Source of the DNA: Chitinibacter sp. SCUT-21
Lineage (GTDB): Bacteria > Pseudomonadota > Gammaproteobacteria > Burkholderiales > Chitinibacteraceae
Assembly (NCBI GenBank): GCA_041874755.1
Contig: CP102611.1
Span: 1,922,001 to 1,986,000, forward strand
Direction: 5' to 3'
Length of the DNA: 64,000 nt
Below the pieces are notes generated by a model. That model saw nothing but the letters and a program-made list of their open reading frames with translations. It ran no database searches and was not told the DNA's origin. A program made the translations under genes and the position numbers. Shown here piece after piece: positions 28,781 to 37,512 of this stretch (its first letter is position 1; every line of letters begins with the position of its first letter).

Positions 28781-28940
28781 CTAAGCCAATTTGGCTTTCA
28801 ACAAATTATAGATTTGAAGCATCACTGGCATTAAAGCTATCGACCAATACATGGCTTTATCAAACCACGACCCTTTGTACCCAGGTTTAAATACGCCGCA
28901 CTGATATGCCGCGATGAAGGCGCTGACGCCATGAGTGAGA
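28781..28940 (-). pseudogene. C-terminal fragment of a membrane protein
   Basis: A minus-strand frame without a proper start reads AAYQCGVFKPGYKGSWFDKA then MYWSIALMPVMLQIYNLLKA and stops at 28781. The composition is protein-like, with one amphipathic segment and one membrane helix. It is closed upstream by a stop codon at about 28942, inside the start of the nucleotidyltransferase gene. It looks like the tail of a gene truncated when this small locus formed; a 24-residue peptide from the internal ATG is the alternative. Confidence 0.3.
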
Positions 28941-29212
28941 CCTTAGACCTGCCGCCGCAGCACTGGGCCACACTATGCCGACTGCTGGCGCTTTATCTGC
29001 CCAATGCTGAAGTCATTGCTTTCGGCAGCCGCGTGAAGGGGACGCATTGGGAGGCGAGCGGCATTGATCTGGTCGTTCGCAGCGAATCGGAAATTCGCAA
29101 AAAATTGAGCGCGTTACGGCAAGCGCTATCGGAGAACAATATTCCCTTGCTGGTACAAATCCACGATTGGGCCAAGATGCCGACCGCATTTCAGGAAGAC
29201 ATCCTGCGCTAA
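28931..29212 (+). CDS. MNT-type nucleotidyltransferase-domain protein, active site degenerate
   Basis: 93 residues, ATG 28931 with GAAGG eleven bases upstream. It has the minimal nucleotidyltransferase fold: VIAFGSRVKG (28-37), then ten residues after Gly-Ser the metal pair position reads GID (44-46) where active enzymes have DxD. The codon for residue 44 is GGC, one base from Asp GAC. MNT proteins usually act as antitoxins that AMPylate a HEPN toxin encoded next door; no HEPN gene is present. This is therefore an orphan and probably inactive copy. Confidence 0.7.
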   Translation: MSETLDLPPQHWATLCRLLALYLPNAEVIAFGSRVKGTHWEASGIDLVVRSESEIRKKLSALRQALSENNIPLLVQIHDWAKMPTAFQEDILR

Positions 29213-29266
29213 CATCAAGTGATCAAGACCGCCAAGCCTTAGCGGCAAAACCAGCATCGCCATTAA

Positions 29267-29315
29267 GGGTATATCGATACAGCCCATTTCAAACAATTTC
29301 TAGAAACAGATACAA
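29267..29315 (+). repeat. 49-bp GGGTAT palindromic element, copy 7
   Basis: Starts GGGTATATCGATACAGCCCA, ends GATACAA, and is followed by CGGCGGGTATATT as at copy 6. It lies 54 bp after the nucleotidyltransferase stop. Confidence 0.6.
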
Positions 29316-29373
29316 CGGCGGGTATATTCCACCATTTGCTTGAGCAACATTACGGCGCGAAAATTACGGGCAA

Positions 29374-29409
29374 CAAAAAAGCCGCTCGATGTTAAATCGT
29401 TAGCGGCTT
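29374..29409 (-). terminator. Terminator for tRNA-Gln
   Basis: On the minus strand AAGCCGCT..AGCGGCTT stem then TTTTTTGTTG, directly after the tRNA 3' end. Confidence 0.85.
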
Positions 29410-29416
29410 GATTGAG

Positions 29417-29493
29417 TGGCAGGGGAAGAAGGATTCGAACCTTCGCATGTCGGAATCAAAATCCGATGCCTTAACCAACTTGGCGACTCCCCT
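29417..29493 (-). tRNA. tRNA-Gln (anticodon UUG)
   Basis: 77 nt with encoded CCA. Acceptor AGGGGAG pairs with TTCCCCT (one G-U), the anticodon loop is TTTTGAT between GGA/TCC arms, and the T arm is GAAGG-TTCGAAT-CCTTC. The anticodon TTG reads CAA, glutamine. It stands alone with its own terminator. Confidence 0.95.
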
Positions 29494-29568
29494 ACTTAGG
29501 CTGCGCATTCTATATGGGCTTTTTTAACTTGGCAAGCTATTTTGCAAAATTTTTTGCTTCTTTCCCGA

Positions 29569-30609
29569 CTAACGCCGTTTACTCACCCACTCGCGCAGCG
29601 CTTCCAGCGCATAAATCGACACGCAAGCATAAATAGCAACCGCCACAAATAAGGCTAAACGGATCAGCGCGGCAGACAAAACATCCTTTCCGTTGGCGCT
29701 GTCTTGTACGGCAGGCCCCAAGAAAATCAGCACCGTGATCATGACATTTAGCCAGTATGACGGCGCATAGGCGCTAGGTGCCACGCGATAGAAGCGCAAA
29801 GCCATCCACAAAAAAGCCAGTGCCACCCAAAGCGTAAACATCCATAAAGTCGGGCTTAGCGAGAGCCCGGCCCAAATCAAGGAGGCTAATAAAGCGCCCA
29901 ACAAGGTAGAGCCTAGTAATTCGCGAGCCGCTTCTTTGGCGTGCACGCGACTGGCTTGCTGGCCTAATGTGGCCGTTTTCATAATCGCGGCCAGATATAA
30001 GGCAGGGTTAGCCAGCGCCAGCAATAGCACCGGCACGATAATCACAACGCCCTGCAGCGCAAGCCAGCTTGCCGCCACATCGCTGGGCGCTGGCTTGGGT
30101 TTGCTGGGGGCTGGCGCTAAATCGGGTAATGTCAGGTGCGCCAACATGCTACAAAACGAAGCTAATAAGACGCCGCCGGCTAAAGACATTACCAAACCCT
30201 GCACCAGAGCCTGTGATTGCAAACCTGCGACGGGAATCATCGTAAACGTCATCAACAGCACATTGAGCAGCGGATGCCGCGTTTTTATCCCGAGGAAAAA
30301 AATCGCAAACAAAGCCACGATAATTAGCAAAATCGCAGCGTAGGCGTAGTGCTGCAATAAGGGCACCAAAACAATGCCCGCCCCGGTTAACACCATCAGC
30401 ACCAACGCCAGCATTGCGCCTTTAATCAGGTTAAGAGGTGGGCCAGCAGGGCTAAGTAGCATCAGCACAATCAGCACACTCAAATGTGGCACAGCCAAGC
30501 CAAATCCATAGGCGATGACCAAGGCCAACGCCACTCCCAGCACCAGCCGTAAAACGCGACGGCTTGCGTCATCGATCAGCACCATTGGTGCCAATGGCTT
30601 AGTAAACAT
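29569..30609 (-). CDS. DUF2955/FUSC-like inner-membrane protein of efflux operon
   Basis: 346 residues with about ten membrane helices in two halves separated by a hydrophilic Pro/Lys/Ser segment (~165-185, LAPAPSKPKPAPS). This matches DUF2955 proteins, which pair with HlyD-type adaptors in the aromatic-acid efflux group. It overlaps the upstream adaptor gene by 11 bases and is the last gene of a four-gene operon with adaptor, outer-membrane channel and an AI-2E-type permease. Probably the pump component; substrate unknown, perhaps aromatic acids by analogy with AaeB. Confidence 0.83.
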   Translation of the reverse strand: MFTKPLAPMVLIDDASRRVLRLVLGVALALVIAYGFGLAVPHLSVLIVLMLLSPAGPPLNLIKGAMLALVLMVLTGAGIVLVPLLQHYAYAAILLIIVALFAIFFLGIKTRHPLLNVLLMTFTMIPVAGLQSQALVQGLVMSLAGGVLLASFCSMLAHLTLPDLAPAPSKPKPAPSDVAASWLALQGVVIIVPVLLLALANPALYLAAIMKTATLGQQASRVHAKEAARELLGSTLLGALLASLIWAGLSLSPTLWMFTLWVALAFLWMALRFYRVAPSAYAPSYWLNVMITVLIFLGPAVQDSANGKDVLSAALIRLALFVAVAIYACVSIYALEALREWVSKRR

Positions 30610-31726
30610 ACGACAATAAGCTCATGGCCTGCATATACAAGCGCCCTAGCCCATTCATTAGCCACGCCTGTTCGGTCAGGATCATCACATCGGCCTGGCC
30701 ACCCACGCGTAGGCCACGAATTTGCTTAAGCGTTTCGGGTGCAATTTCAATGGCAACGGGGAAGCGTTGCGCTTGACGTAACCAATCGCGATTATTTTCA
30801 ATGGTCGGCAAACTGCCAGCTGCAGTGCTTTTACCCGAGCTCACCCCATTGCCTATGCTCCGCACCCGCCCAACAATCACTTCGCCCGGCATCACATCCA
30901 GCACAATGCGCGCTTCATCGCCCACTTTGACATTACCGAGATTATTTTCGGTGAGCTCAGCGCTAATCCATAAATCGTGGATGGCGATCAATGTCATCGT
31001 AGCGGTGCCCGCTTGCGCGAACTGCCCCACATCGGCACGCAAATCGGTAACAAGGCCACGGCTTGGGGCATAGACTGTCGTGCGTTTCAAATCTAACTCA
31101 GCCTTACTAATCGCCGAGCGCGCACTGATTAATTTGGCATTATTTTCCGCGCTGCCGCCAACGTTTTCTTGCGCCCGGATCACCTCAGCCTGCGCCGCAT
31201 CTACCTGGGCCCGCGCCTGTTCACGCCCAGCGCGCGCGACTTCAAGGCGACGAACCGAAATCGCACCAGGATCTTCGGCGTGCAAACGCTCTTGCCTTTG
31301 TGCATCTTGCTCGGCTTTGAGTCGATTAGCTTGAGCTGCACGCAAAGAGGCTTGCGCCGAAACCACGCCAGCATTGGCTGCGCCCACGCTGCGTTGTGCT
31401 GTTTCGTAATCGGCTTTTGCTCGTTCTAAGGCAATTTGGTATTGGCTCTCGTCGATCGAAAACAAGGGCTGCCCTTGTTTCACATCGTCATTGTTTTTCA
31501 CCCATACCTTTTTCATTACACCCGGCACTTCTACCGCAATCGGCACAACAAACGCTTGTACTCGTGCTTGCGAGGTATACGGCGTTAAGCGGTCGGCAGC
31601 AAAATACCAGACCAAGCTGAGGACAATCAGGATCAGAATCAGCCATTGGGCGTACTTGGCCGCCTTTCCCACCTGCGCGGCTTCTGTGTCTGCGGCGGGC
31701 TGCAATTCTTTTTCAATTTGACTCAT
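30599..31726 (-). CDS. HlyD/EmrA-type membrane-fusion adaptor
   Basis: 375 residues. One membrane helix (~26-46), biotinyl-lipoyl strand VPGVMKKVWVKNNDDVKQGQPLFSID (first half ~68-78), a long alanine/glutamine coiled-coil hairpin (~95-195), second lipoyl half and beta-barrel (TVYAPSRGLVTDLRADVGQFAQAG). It bridges inner pump and outer channel. Its start overlaps the upstream channel gene by four bases (ATGA) and its end overlaps the DUF2955 gene. Confidence 0.93.
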   Translation of the reverse strand: MSQIEKELQPAADTEAAQVGKAAKYAQWLILILIVLSLVWYFAADRLTPYTSQARVQAFVVPIAVEVPGVMKKVWVKNNDDVKQGQPLFSIDESQYQIALERAKADYETAQRSVGAANAGVVSAQASLRAAQANRLKAEQDAQRQERLHAEDPGAISVRRLEVARAGREQARAQVDAAQAEVIRAQENVGGSAENNAKLISARSAISKAELDLKRTTVYAPSRGLVTDLRADVGQFAQAGTATMTLIAIHDLWISAELTENNLGNVKVGDEARIVLDVMPGEVIVGRVRSIGNGVSSGKSTAAGSLPTIENNRDWLRQAQRFPVAIEIAPETLKQIRGLRVGGQADVMILTEQAWLMNGLGRLYMQAMSLLSYVY

Positions 31727-33255
31727 GGTGTACTCGTATTGGACTTATCGCTGATCAGTGGGGCATCTAGTAATCCACCCCAGTCCGTTCTTTGTTTCAT
31801 GCTATTCAGTGTTTCTTCGTCGAGCAGGCGATGCTGTCGCTGCACGTCCCAGCCGCCCCCCATCGCCTTATACAAAGCGATAAGGCTATTAATTAGATTG
31901 CCGCGATTACTCACCACGCGCTCTTGCTGTGAAAACAGCGCCCGCTGCGCATCCAGCACCCGCTCAAATCCCGCCATACCTTCGCGATATTGAATATTGG
32001 CAATCTCCAATGAGCGCTGCGCCGCTTGCTCGCCTTGCTCTAACAAGGCCACCTGCTCCAAGGTTTTGGCGTAGGCCACGGCCGCATCATCCACCTCACG
32101 TGCGGCCTGCAGTACGCTGTCTTGATAAACCAAATACAGTTGTTGATAGCGGGCGTCTTGGATTCGGACATTATTTTTAAGGCGCCCATAATCGAAGATA
32201 TTCCACTTCAAACTCGGCCCTATGCCCAGATCAAGCGTCGTTGGGCTCGCCGCAATCGACGTCGCCGACACACCGAGCGAACCGAGCAAAGTGATCGATG
32301 GGTAGAAATCCGCTTCTGCCACGCCAATTAAGGCGGACTGTGCTTTCAATTGCATTTCAGCGGCGCGAACGTCCGGTCGACGGCGTAGCAAATCAGCGGG
32401 TAAATCGGCAATCAACATCAAATCTGCCGCTGGAATTTGCCCGGTTGCGCTCGCCATTTCCAAAATCGGCCCTGGCGGGCGGCCCAAGAGCGCGGCCAAT
32501 GCGTTTTGCGTTTGGCGTAACGACGCTTCTAATGCCGGGATGGTGGACGCCGTCGCCAGATACTGCGTTTTGGCTTGCTGTACATCGAGTTCTGAATCAT
32601 TGCCGCTGGCGTACAAACGTTGCGTGATTTCTAAACTGCGCTGTTGAATCGCCATATTGCTATGCGCAAACTGAAGACGCGACTCTAAAGTGCGAATACC
32701 CGCGTACAAACTTGCTGTTTGCGCGGCGAGCAATAAATACACGTCGTCGTATTTGGCGATCGAGGCTAGGTAAGCTGCGTCAGCCGCTTCAATGCTACGG
32801 CGAAAACGCCCCCAAAAATCGAGCTCCCAGCCGATATTCAAACCCGCGCTATACATCCACTGATTGGCCGAATAACCGCCCGATTGGCGACGCTCGGTAT
32901 TGAGTACGCTGCCACTCAATTGCTGTACTTGTGGGTATAAAGTGCTATCGACCACGCCTAATTGCGCACGCGATTCCATCACGCGCAAAGCGGCAATCTT
33001 TAGGTTGCGATTATTGTGCAGCACATCGGCGATCAGCGCATTGAGGGTGGGGTCGTTCAACTGCTCCCACCATTGCCACTTCGCTTGCGACGATGTCACT
33101 GCGCTGGCATCGGGTAGATTGTCGCTGCGCCAATCTGAGGCTATTTCACTACTGGGGCGCTGATAATTCGGCCCCAAGACGGTACAAGCAGAACAAGCCA
33201 GCGCCAGCGTTATTGCAGCGCTGGCGCGGCGCAGAGAAAACGAGCATACCGTCAT
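31723..33255 (-). CDS. NodT-family outer-membrane efflux lipoprotein
   Basis: 510 residues from ATG 33255, one base after the permease stop (TAA-A-ATG); the frame extends 21 codons upstream into that gene but lacks a signal peptide there. The lipoprotein signal ends ALACSAC, and the Cys just before TVLGPNYQRP is the likely lipidated residue. Two outer-membrane efflux repeats follow (~65-260 and ~285-480), with the family's DLPADLLRRRPDVRAAE motif. It forms a TolC-like trimeric channel. Confidence 0.93.
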   Translation of the reverse strand: MTVCSFSLRRASAAITLALACSACTVLGPNYQRPSSEIASDWRSDNLPDASAVTSSQAKWQWWEQLNDPTLNALIADVLHNNRNLKIAALRVMESRAQLGVVDSTLYPQVQQLSGSVLNTERRQSGGYSANQWMYSAGLNIGWELDFWGRFRRSIEAADAAYLASIAKYDDVYLLLAAQTASLYAGIRTLESRLQFAHSNMAIQQRSLEITQRLYASGNDSELDVQQAKTQYLATASTIPALEASLRQTQNALAALLGRPPGPILEMASATGQIPAADLMLIADLPADLLRRRPDVRAAEMQLKAQSALIGVAEADFYPSITLLGSLGVSATSIAASPTTLDLGIGPSLKWNIFDYGRLKNNVRIQDARYQQLYLVYQDSVLQAAREVDDAAVAYAKTLEQVALLEQGEQAAQRSLEIANIQYREGMAGFERVLDAQRALFSQQERVVSNRGNLINSLIALYKAMGGGWDVQRQHRLLDEETLNSMKQRTDWGGLLDAPLISDKSNTSTP

Positions 33256-33256
33256 T

Positions 33257-34378
33257 TTATTTCTCAGCGGCGGTTTGTGCAGCTGCAGTATCGGCTGGCG
33301 TATCCGAAGAAGCCTCATTCACCCAAGCCATAAAGATCTGGTAACCCAAGGCAAGGATAACCGCCCCCACAAACATCCCCAATATCCCAGCAGACACCAT
33401 GCCACCCAAAGCGCCGAGCAAAATCACCGGCATTGGGGCATCGACGCCGCGACCGAGCAAGAGTGGTTTCAACACATTATCGGCCATCCCCGAAACCGCC
33501 AACAGCACGGTATAAATCACGGCTGGGACGGTATTGTATTCACCGCTCATCCAGATGTAGGCCACCGCAGGGGCAAAAATAATAATTGCGGGCAATTGCG
33601 CAATACCCAGAATCAACGCCAGCACCGCCAAAACACCTGCAAACGGAATATGCGCAATCATTAAGGCCGTGCCCAATAACACCGCCTGAATAAACGCCAC
33701 GCCAATCACACCTTGCGCCACCGCGCGAATCGTCGCGGTGGATAAAACGGCAAATTGCTCGCCTTTTTCTGGACCGACAAAACGGCGACTAATGGCTCGC
33801 GCAGCAGCATGGCCATCTTGACCGTAAGCCATAATGACGCCAGCAATAATGAATGAGAACAAAAACTGCAACATCGCGCCGCCGATACTTGCAACAAAGC
33901 CCAGCGCTTTTTTGGCTAAATCACCAATTTTTGGCTGCAACGATTGAATCAAGCTGGGCAAATCAGTCGCAGCAGTAGTCCACACCGTATAGACCTTATC
34001 GCCGATCACCGGCCAACTAACAACGCCTTCTTTGGGCAGTGGAATCGCGAGCGTGTTGTCTCGCATCCCATGTACGAAATCGGTGATCGAATCTGCCAGC
34101 GAGCTTGCGAGTAAACATAAAGGCACAAAAATCAATGCAATGCCCAATAAAATCAGCACAGTCGAAGCGCGGCCTTGCTTGCCCGATAATTTGTTGGCTA
34201 ACTTTTGATGCAACGGAAATAAAGTCACAGCCAAAATCAAAGCCCACAACATTAAGGTCATAAAGGGGGCGAAGATTTTGTACGAAAATCCAATCAACGC
34301 AATAATCAAACCGGCCTGAATCAACACATCTAACAAACGACGCGATAATATTTTTTGCAATTGTGGATTATCAAACAT
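33257..34378 (-). CDS. AI-2E family (PerM/YdiK-like) permease
   Basis: 373 residues, seven to eight membrane helices in the PerM pattern: a hydrophobic pair at 18-62, a periplasmic helical insert (~90-150), then ALGFVASIGG, FAGVLAVLALILGIAQLPA and the C-terminal DNVLKPLLLGRGVDAPMPVILLGALGG signature. Family members export small molecules or act as cation/proton antiporters. It is the first gene of the efflux operon and the OMF gene starts one base after its stop, which is an unusual partnership. Confidence 0.88.
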   Translation of the reverse strand: MFDNPQLQKILSRRLLDVLIQAGLIIALIGFSYKIFAPFMTLMLWALILAVTLFPLHQKLANKLSGKQGRASTVLILLGIALIFVPLCLLASSLADSITDFVHGMRDNTLAIPLPKEGVVSWPVIGDKVYTVWTTAATDLPSLIQSLQPKIGDLAKKALGFVASIGGAMLQFLFSFIIAGVIMAYGQDGHAAARAISRRFVGPEKGEQFAVLSTATIRAVAQGVIGVAFIQAVLLGTALMIAHIPFAGVLAVLALILGIAQLPAIIIFAPAVAYIWMSGEYNTVPAVIYTVLLAVSGMADNVLKPLLLGRGVDAPMPVILLGALGGMVSAGILGMFVGAVILALGYQIFMAWVNEASSDTPADTAAAQTAAEK

Positions 34379-34524
34379 AGCAGCAACCTTTCAGCGTTCA
34401 ACAGAATAATTCAATATAACGCAATCAAATTGAGCCATTAACCATATAGGGCTGATTTAATTGAAAAGATACATATAAGCTACAAGACAACATTGCAAAT
34501 ACAGGCTCAAAATTAAATGCCCAT

Positions 34525-34552
34525 AAAAAAACGGCACCCCAAGGTGCCGTTT
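34525..34552 (-). terminator. Terminator after queC
   Basis: On the minus strand ACGGCACC-TTGG-GGTGCCGT then TTTTTTT, 24 bp beyond the queC stop. Confidence 0.9.
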
Positions 34553-34575
34553 CTGATTATTGGGTTGTTAACCCA

Positions 34576-35259
34576 TTATTTGGCTTGGTAGCGTGTCGGG
34601 TCAGCGACACCAGCGGCGGCAAAACCTGCGGCGCGCAAACGGCAGGCGTCGCACACGCCACACGCTTCACCGGCGTCATTGGCTTGGTAGCAAGTGGTGG
34701 TCAGGCTGTAATCAACGCCCAGTTTCAAACCTTCGGCGATGATTTGCGCCTTGGTCAGCCGAATCAATGGCGTATGAATGTGCAGCGACGAGCCTTCAAC
34801 GCCGACCTTGGTCGCCAAGCGTGCCATTGCCTGGAACGCAGAAATGTATTCAGGGCGACAGTCGGGGTAACCCGAGTAATCAACGGCGTTGACGCCGATA
34901 TAAATATCATCGGCTTTCAGCACTTCCGACCACGCCAGCGCGTACGACAGCAGCACGGTATTGCGCGCGGGGACGTAAGTGACGGGGATTTCGTTGTCCA
35001 TCGCGCCATCAACCGGCACGGCGATATTGGCATCGGTCAGCGCCGAGCCGCCAAACGCGGCCAGATCAATCTTAATCACGCGGTGCTCAACCGCGCCGAG
35101 GCTTGCCGCAACGCGCTTGGCCGCTTCAAGCTCGGCATTGTGGCGCTGGCCGTAGTCGAACGATAAGGCGTAGCAATCAAAACCCGCCGCCTTGGCCATC
35201 GCCAAACAGGTGGCTGAATCCAAACCACCCGATAATAAAATAATCGCTTTTTTATTCAT
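34576..35259 (-). CDS. queC: 7-cyano-7-deazaguanine synthase
   Basis: 227 residues from ATG 35259 with GGAG six bases upstream. The ATP-pyrophosphatase loop [10 protein letters not shown] (9-18) and the C-terminal zinc site [20 protein letters not shown] are intact. It converts 7-carboxy-7-deazaguanine plus ammonia and ATP to preQ0 for queuosine tRNA modification. It lies downstream of queE in the same direction, separated by 55 bp that is almost entirely a 49-bp repeat. Confidence 0.96.
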   Translation of the reverse strand: MNKKAIILLSGGLDSATCLAMAKAAGFDCYALSFDYGQRHNAELEAAKRVAASLGAVEHRVIKIDLAAFGGSALTDANIAVPVDGAMDNEIPVTYVPARNTVLLSYALAWSEVLKADDIYIGVNAVDYSGYPDCRPEYISAFQAMARLATKVGVEGSSLHIHTPLIRLTKAQIIAEGLKLGVDYSLTTTCYQANDAGEACGVCDACRLRAAGFAAAGVADPTRYQAK

Positions 35260-35273
35260 CTTAAACTCCAACA

Positions 35274-35322
35274 GGGTATATCAACAAAAGCCAAATTTGA
35301 AAACAGCTACAGTCTTATACCC
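35274..35322 (-). repeat. 49-bp GGGTAT palindromic element, copy 8
   Basis: Symmetric ends GGGTATA/TATACCC. On the plus strand it reads GGGTATATCAACAAAAGCCA. Its right end provides the last codons and stop of queE (GGG GTA TAA). It fills the queE-queC gap and ends 14 bp before the queC start. Confidence 0.8.
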
Positions 35323-35959
35323 CTGGTTTTTCGCCCCAGAGAATTTTGTGCAATTGCACTTGCACGCGCACCGGCAATTTATCCGCAACAACCCAATCGG
35401 CCAAATCAACGGGTTTCAGGCTTTCCCATACGGGCGAGAAAATCACCGGTGCTTTTTCATTGAGCTTGTGTTCGCGCACATAGTCGCGTGCCCATTCGTA
35501 ATCGCTGCGATCGACCAGCACAAATTTAATCTCATCGTGCTCGGTCACTGCGTCGACATTCGCCCACAGCATATTGCCCATTTCGCCCGATTTGGGCGTT
35601 TTAATATCCAAAATGCGCGACACACGTGGGTCGACGCAATCAATCGGCTGGCCGCCGCCGGTTTCGGTGCTGACACTATAGCCCGCGTCGCACAGGCGCT
35701 TGAACAGCAGATGCACTGGCTTTTGCGCCAACGGCTCGCCGCCGGTGACACAAACGGTTTTACAGCCGTAGGATTCGATCTGCGCCATGATCTCGTCCAG
35801 GCTCATCGTTTTGCCGCCGGTAAACGCATACGCGCTATCGCAATAAGTGCAGCGCATCGGGCAGCCAGTCAGGCGCACAAACACGGTAGGCAAGCCAATA
35901 CGGCTGGTTTCGCCTTGCAGCGAGTGGAAAATTTCGGTGATACGCAAAGATTCGCGCAT
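35315..35959 (-). CDS. queE: 7-carboxy-7-deazaguanine synthase
   Basis: 214 residues. Radical-SAM cluster motif is CPMRCTYC (Cys33, Cys37, Cys40), followed by GGK.MSLDEI and the VTGGEPLAQ strand. The N-terminal LRITEIFHSLQGE is typical. It makes CDG from CPH4 in the preQ0/queuosine route and acts just before QueC. No preQ1 riboswitch could be recognised in the 285 bp upstream. Confidence 0.95.
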   Translation of the reverse strand: MRESLRITEIFHSLQGETSRIGLPTVFVRLTGCPMRCTYCDSAYAFTGGKTMSLDEIMAQIESYGCKTVCVTGGEPLAQKPVHLLFKRLCDAGYSVSTETGGGQPIDCVDPRVSRILDIKTPKSGEMGNMLWANVDAVTEHDEIKFVLVDRSDYEWARDYVREHKLNEKAPVIFSPVWESLKPVDLADWVVADKLPVRVQVQLHKILWGEKPGV

Positions 35960-36193
35960 GAATTAAGGTCCTTTCCAGAAAAACAGTCTGGGGGATGTAA
36001 AAAAACGGCAGCGCTGATTAGCGTCAGGCCACACGCCATTTTATACCTGTGTGCGCTTCTGACATAGGCACGATTACCCAAACCTCATTAATTCGGCTTT
36101 GCCACGTGCGTAATAACGAAATTGCGCATTGCTTTCGATTGGCTATCAGCGTTTAATCATTGGAGCTTGGGAGAGCACCAAATAAACACCACC

Positions 36194-36242
36194 ATGTATC
36201 ACCATAAAAGCCAATTGTAATAAGGCCTAAAAAGACATACCC
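36194..36242 (-). repeat. 49-bp GGGTAT palindromic element, copy 9
   Basis: The minus strand begins GGGTATGTC and ends GATACAT. The GGGTAT end lies three bases before the start codon of the Bcr-type exporter, so this copy occupies the leader and ribosome-binding region, unlike the stop-codon copies. Confidence 0.7.
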
Positions 36243-36245
36243 ATA

Positions 36246-37454
36246 ATGAATAATTCTAAATCGTCGCCCGCAGAGGGCCGCTTTGCCGGCTGGATTTTAT
36301 TACTCGCCGCGCTCACCGCGCTTGGCCCGCTGTCGATTGATATGTATTTACCGGGGCTACCGGCGATTGCGCATAGCCTGCACTCCGACGACGGCACAGT
36401 GCAGCTGACGCTAGCGAGCTATTTTATCGGCCTATCGCTCGGCCAACTGCTGTACGGGCCGGTATCCGACCACTATGGCCGCAAACCACCCTTACTAGTT
36501 GGTTTGGCGCTGTATTTGCTGGCGTCGATCGCCTGCGCGTTGGCAACAAGTATTGAGGCGCTGATTGCCTTTCGCTTTATTCAAGCACTCGGCGGCTGCG
36601 CGGGCATGGTGATTGCGCGTGCTGTGGTGCGCGATCGCTGCGAGCCACGCCAAGCGGCGCAAGTGTTTTCGTCCTTGGTACTGGTAATGGGCGCGGCACC
36701 GATTTTGGCACCGCTGCTCGGAAGCTGGGTGGTCGGCGTGAGCACCTGGCGCACGATTTTTGCCCTGCTGGCGCTCTTTGCCTTGCTGTGCATCGTCGCG
36801 ATTTACGGTCTGTTGCCAGAAACTCGAGCAGCGCGCACTGAGCAGAGTTTGGCGCTGGGCAAGACCTTGCACGCCTATGGCGCACTGCTGCGCGATCGGC
36901 GTTTTTTGGGTTACGCGCTCACCGGCGGCTTGGCGGTGGCGGGCCTGTTTAGCTATATCACTGGCTCGCCGATTGTGATGATGAAGGTGTATGGCCTCAG
37001 CCCCACGCAATACAGCTTCACCTTTGGCAGCATTGCCACCTGCTATATCGTCGCCAGCCAATTTAACGCGCGCGCACTAAAAACCCTGAGCATCGACCAA
37101 GTCTTGCAGCGCGCCTCGGCCCTGCTGGCGCTGGCTAGCGGCGGCCTATTGCTCGCCAGCCTCATCGGTCACCCGCCGTTTTGGCTCACCTTGGCTTGCT
37201 TATATCTGTATTTAATCGCCTTGGGTTTTGCTGCGCCCAACGCCACCGCAGGTGCGCTTGCACATCATGGCGAGCAGGCGGGCTTGGCATCCGCACTAAT
37301 GGGAACGCTGCAATTTGGCATCGCGACGCTGGCGGGCGTCATTATGGGGCTTTGGCACGATGGCACCACGCTGCCGCTGGCTAGCACTTTGGCGTGTTGC
37401 GGCGTTGGCGCGGCGCTGTGTTATCGCTGCTTAGTGATTAAACTCGACAATTAA
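36246..37454 (+). CDS. Bcr/CflA-family drug-resistance MFS transporter
   Basis: 402 residues with twelve membrane helices. The DHA1 signatures are clear: LTALGPLSIDMYLPGLPAIA in helix 1, GQLLYGPVSDHYGRKPPLL (motif A, ~67-85), RFIQALGGCAGMVIARAVVRD (first 20 residues ~112-131), and APILAPLLGSWVV (motif C). It exports drugs or amino-acid-type compounds using protons. No normal ribosome-binding site is visible, because the leader is a 49-bp palindrome ending three bases before ATG; translation may be weak or hairpin-controlled. Confidence 0.93.
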   Translation: MNNSKSSPAEGRFAGWILLLAALTALGPLSIDMYLPGLPAIAHSLHSDDGTVQLTLASYFIGLSLGQLLYGPVSDHYGRKPPLLVGLALYLLASIACALATSIEALIAFRFIQALGGCAGMVIARAVVRDRCEPRQAAQVFSSLVLVMGAAPILAPLLGSWVVGVSTWRTIFALLALFALLCIVAIYGLLPETRAARTEQSLALGKTLHAYGALLRDRRFLGYALTGGLAVAGLFSYITGSPIVMMKVYGLSPTQYSFTFGSIATCYIVASQFNARALKTLSIDQVLQRASALLALASGGLLLASLIGHPPFWLTLACLYLYLIALGFAAPNATAGALAHHGEQAGLASALMGTLQFGIATLAGVIMGLWHDGTTLPLASTLACCGVGAALCYRCLVIKLDN

Positions 37455-37459
37455 ACAGT

Positions 37460-37508
37460 GGGTATATCGACAAAGACCATGTGGTGTATTGCAGAAATCA
37501 ATATACCC
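37460..37508 (+). repeat. 49-bp GGGTAT palindromic element, copy 10
   Basis: Symmetric ends GGGTATAT/ATATACCC. It fills the gap between two convergent genes, five bases from one stop codon and four from the other. Confidence 0.8.
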
Positions 37509-37512
37509 AGCA

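Noticed and set aside
35960..36193. Possible preQ1 riboswitch before queE
   Set aside because: No short C-rich hairpin plus A-rich tail of preQ1-I type recognised near the start codon.
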